Source: JBDTNQ01 sp039933635
GTDB lineage: Bacteria; Acidobacteriota; Vicinamibacteria; Vicinamibacterales; SCN-69-37
Assembly: GCA_039933635.1 (NCBI GenBank)
Contig: JBDTNQ010000165.1
Span: 1-6,022, forward strand
Reading direction: 5' to 3'
Length of the DNA: 6,022 bases
Part shown: piece by piece, positions 5,898 through 6,022 of the stretch
Numbering within the stretch: the stretch's first letter is position 1
How the letters are laid out: each line of letters opens with the position of its first letter
Program-made: the position numbers and the translations under genes
Notes under the pieces: generated by a model
What the model saw: only the letters and a program-made list of their open reading frames with translations
What the model was told of the DNA's origin: nothing
Database searches by the model: none

Positions 5898-6022
5898 CAG
5901 TGCGTCGCGTCGGTTCCACTGTTGTCCCCGGTCGTCGCCATGGGCAGTACGATCCTCTCGCCGGACTCGAGCGGACGCACCCGTCGCCACACCCGCGCGC
6001 CGGCCATGGCCTGCAGCATGTG
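5897..6022 (-). CDS. C-terminal end of an unidentified protein (5' part outside window)
   Basis: On the - strand, reading from the right edge, one frame is open for 41 codons and ends in TGA at 5897-5899. Nearly 90% of these codons end in G or C, as expected for a real gene here. The tail starts HMLQAMAGARVWRRVRPLE and ends TTGDNSGTDATH. It is basic in the middle, with a polar, probably disordered last 13 residues and no membrane span in what is visible. I do not recognise the family. It lies 33 bases before the second glycosyltransferase gene on the same strand, so it is likely in the same transcript. A competing open frame on this strand (5538-5990) continues through the glycosyltransferase in the wrong frame and is not believed. 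Confidence 0.65.
   Translation of the reverse strand, partial: HMLQAMAGARVWRRVRPLESGERIVLPMATTGDNSGTDATH

Noticed and set aside
1..6022. Possible tRNA, rRNA, CRISPR array, insertion sequence or phage genes
   Set aside because: No cloverleaf-like or rRNA-like stretch, regularly spaced repeat, terminal inverted repeats with a transposase, or integrase/phage protein motif was found on either strand by eye.

Overview
The window is gene-dense, high-GC bacterial DNA in which nearly every base belongs to a protein gene. Codon third positions are strongly GC-biased; the two partial genes at the ends are about 80-88% G/C there by hand count. The content is that of a surface-polysaccharide, O-antigen or exopolysaccharide-type glycan locus: two family-4 glycosyltransferases, an integral-membrane acyltransferase, a Gfo/Idh/MocA sugar-type oxidoreductase and a radical SAM enzyme with a C-terminal SPASM-like cysteine region. 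The organism cannot be fixed from this. GC content and gene style suit a high-GC Gram-negative such as an acidobacterium or a proteobacterium, and that is inference only.

Layout. Bases 1-2402 are a rightward run: the last 42 codons of an unidentified gene, then a GT-B glycosyltransferase (131-1357) whose ATG overlaps the preceding stop, then an acyltransferase-3 membrane protein (1344-2402) that starts 14 bases before the glycosyltransferase ends. Bases 2416-6022 are a leftward run, read from the right: the last 41 codons of another unidentified gene (5897-6022), a 33-base gap, a second GT4 glycosyltransferase (4742-5863), a Gfo/Idh/MocA oxidoreductase (3672-4745, ATGA overlap), a non-coding gap of about 92-120 bases, and the radical SAM gene (2416-3549). 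The two runs meet tail to tail with only 13 bases between stop codons.

How the genes may work together (inference): the two glycosyltransferases would add sugars to a lipid-linked or nascent glycan on the cytoplasmic side. The oxidoreductase would make or modify a sugar precursor or a related polyol. The acyltransferase would O-acylate the glycan at the membrane. The radical SAM enzyme is the least predictable member, and its substrate is not visible from the sequence. It also has the only sizeable upstream non-coding region in the window, with several inverted repeats and a weak promoter-like pair, so it may be expressed partly independently.

No tRNA, rRNA, CRISPR array, insertion sequence, integrase or frameshifted gene was seen. 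I found no convincing sign of a wholly new system. The best candidates for a second look are the radical SAM gene and its structured leader.
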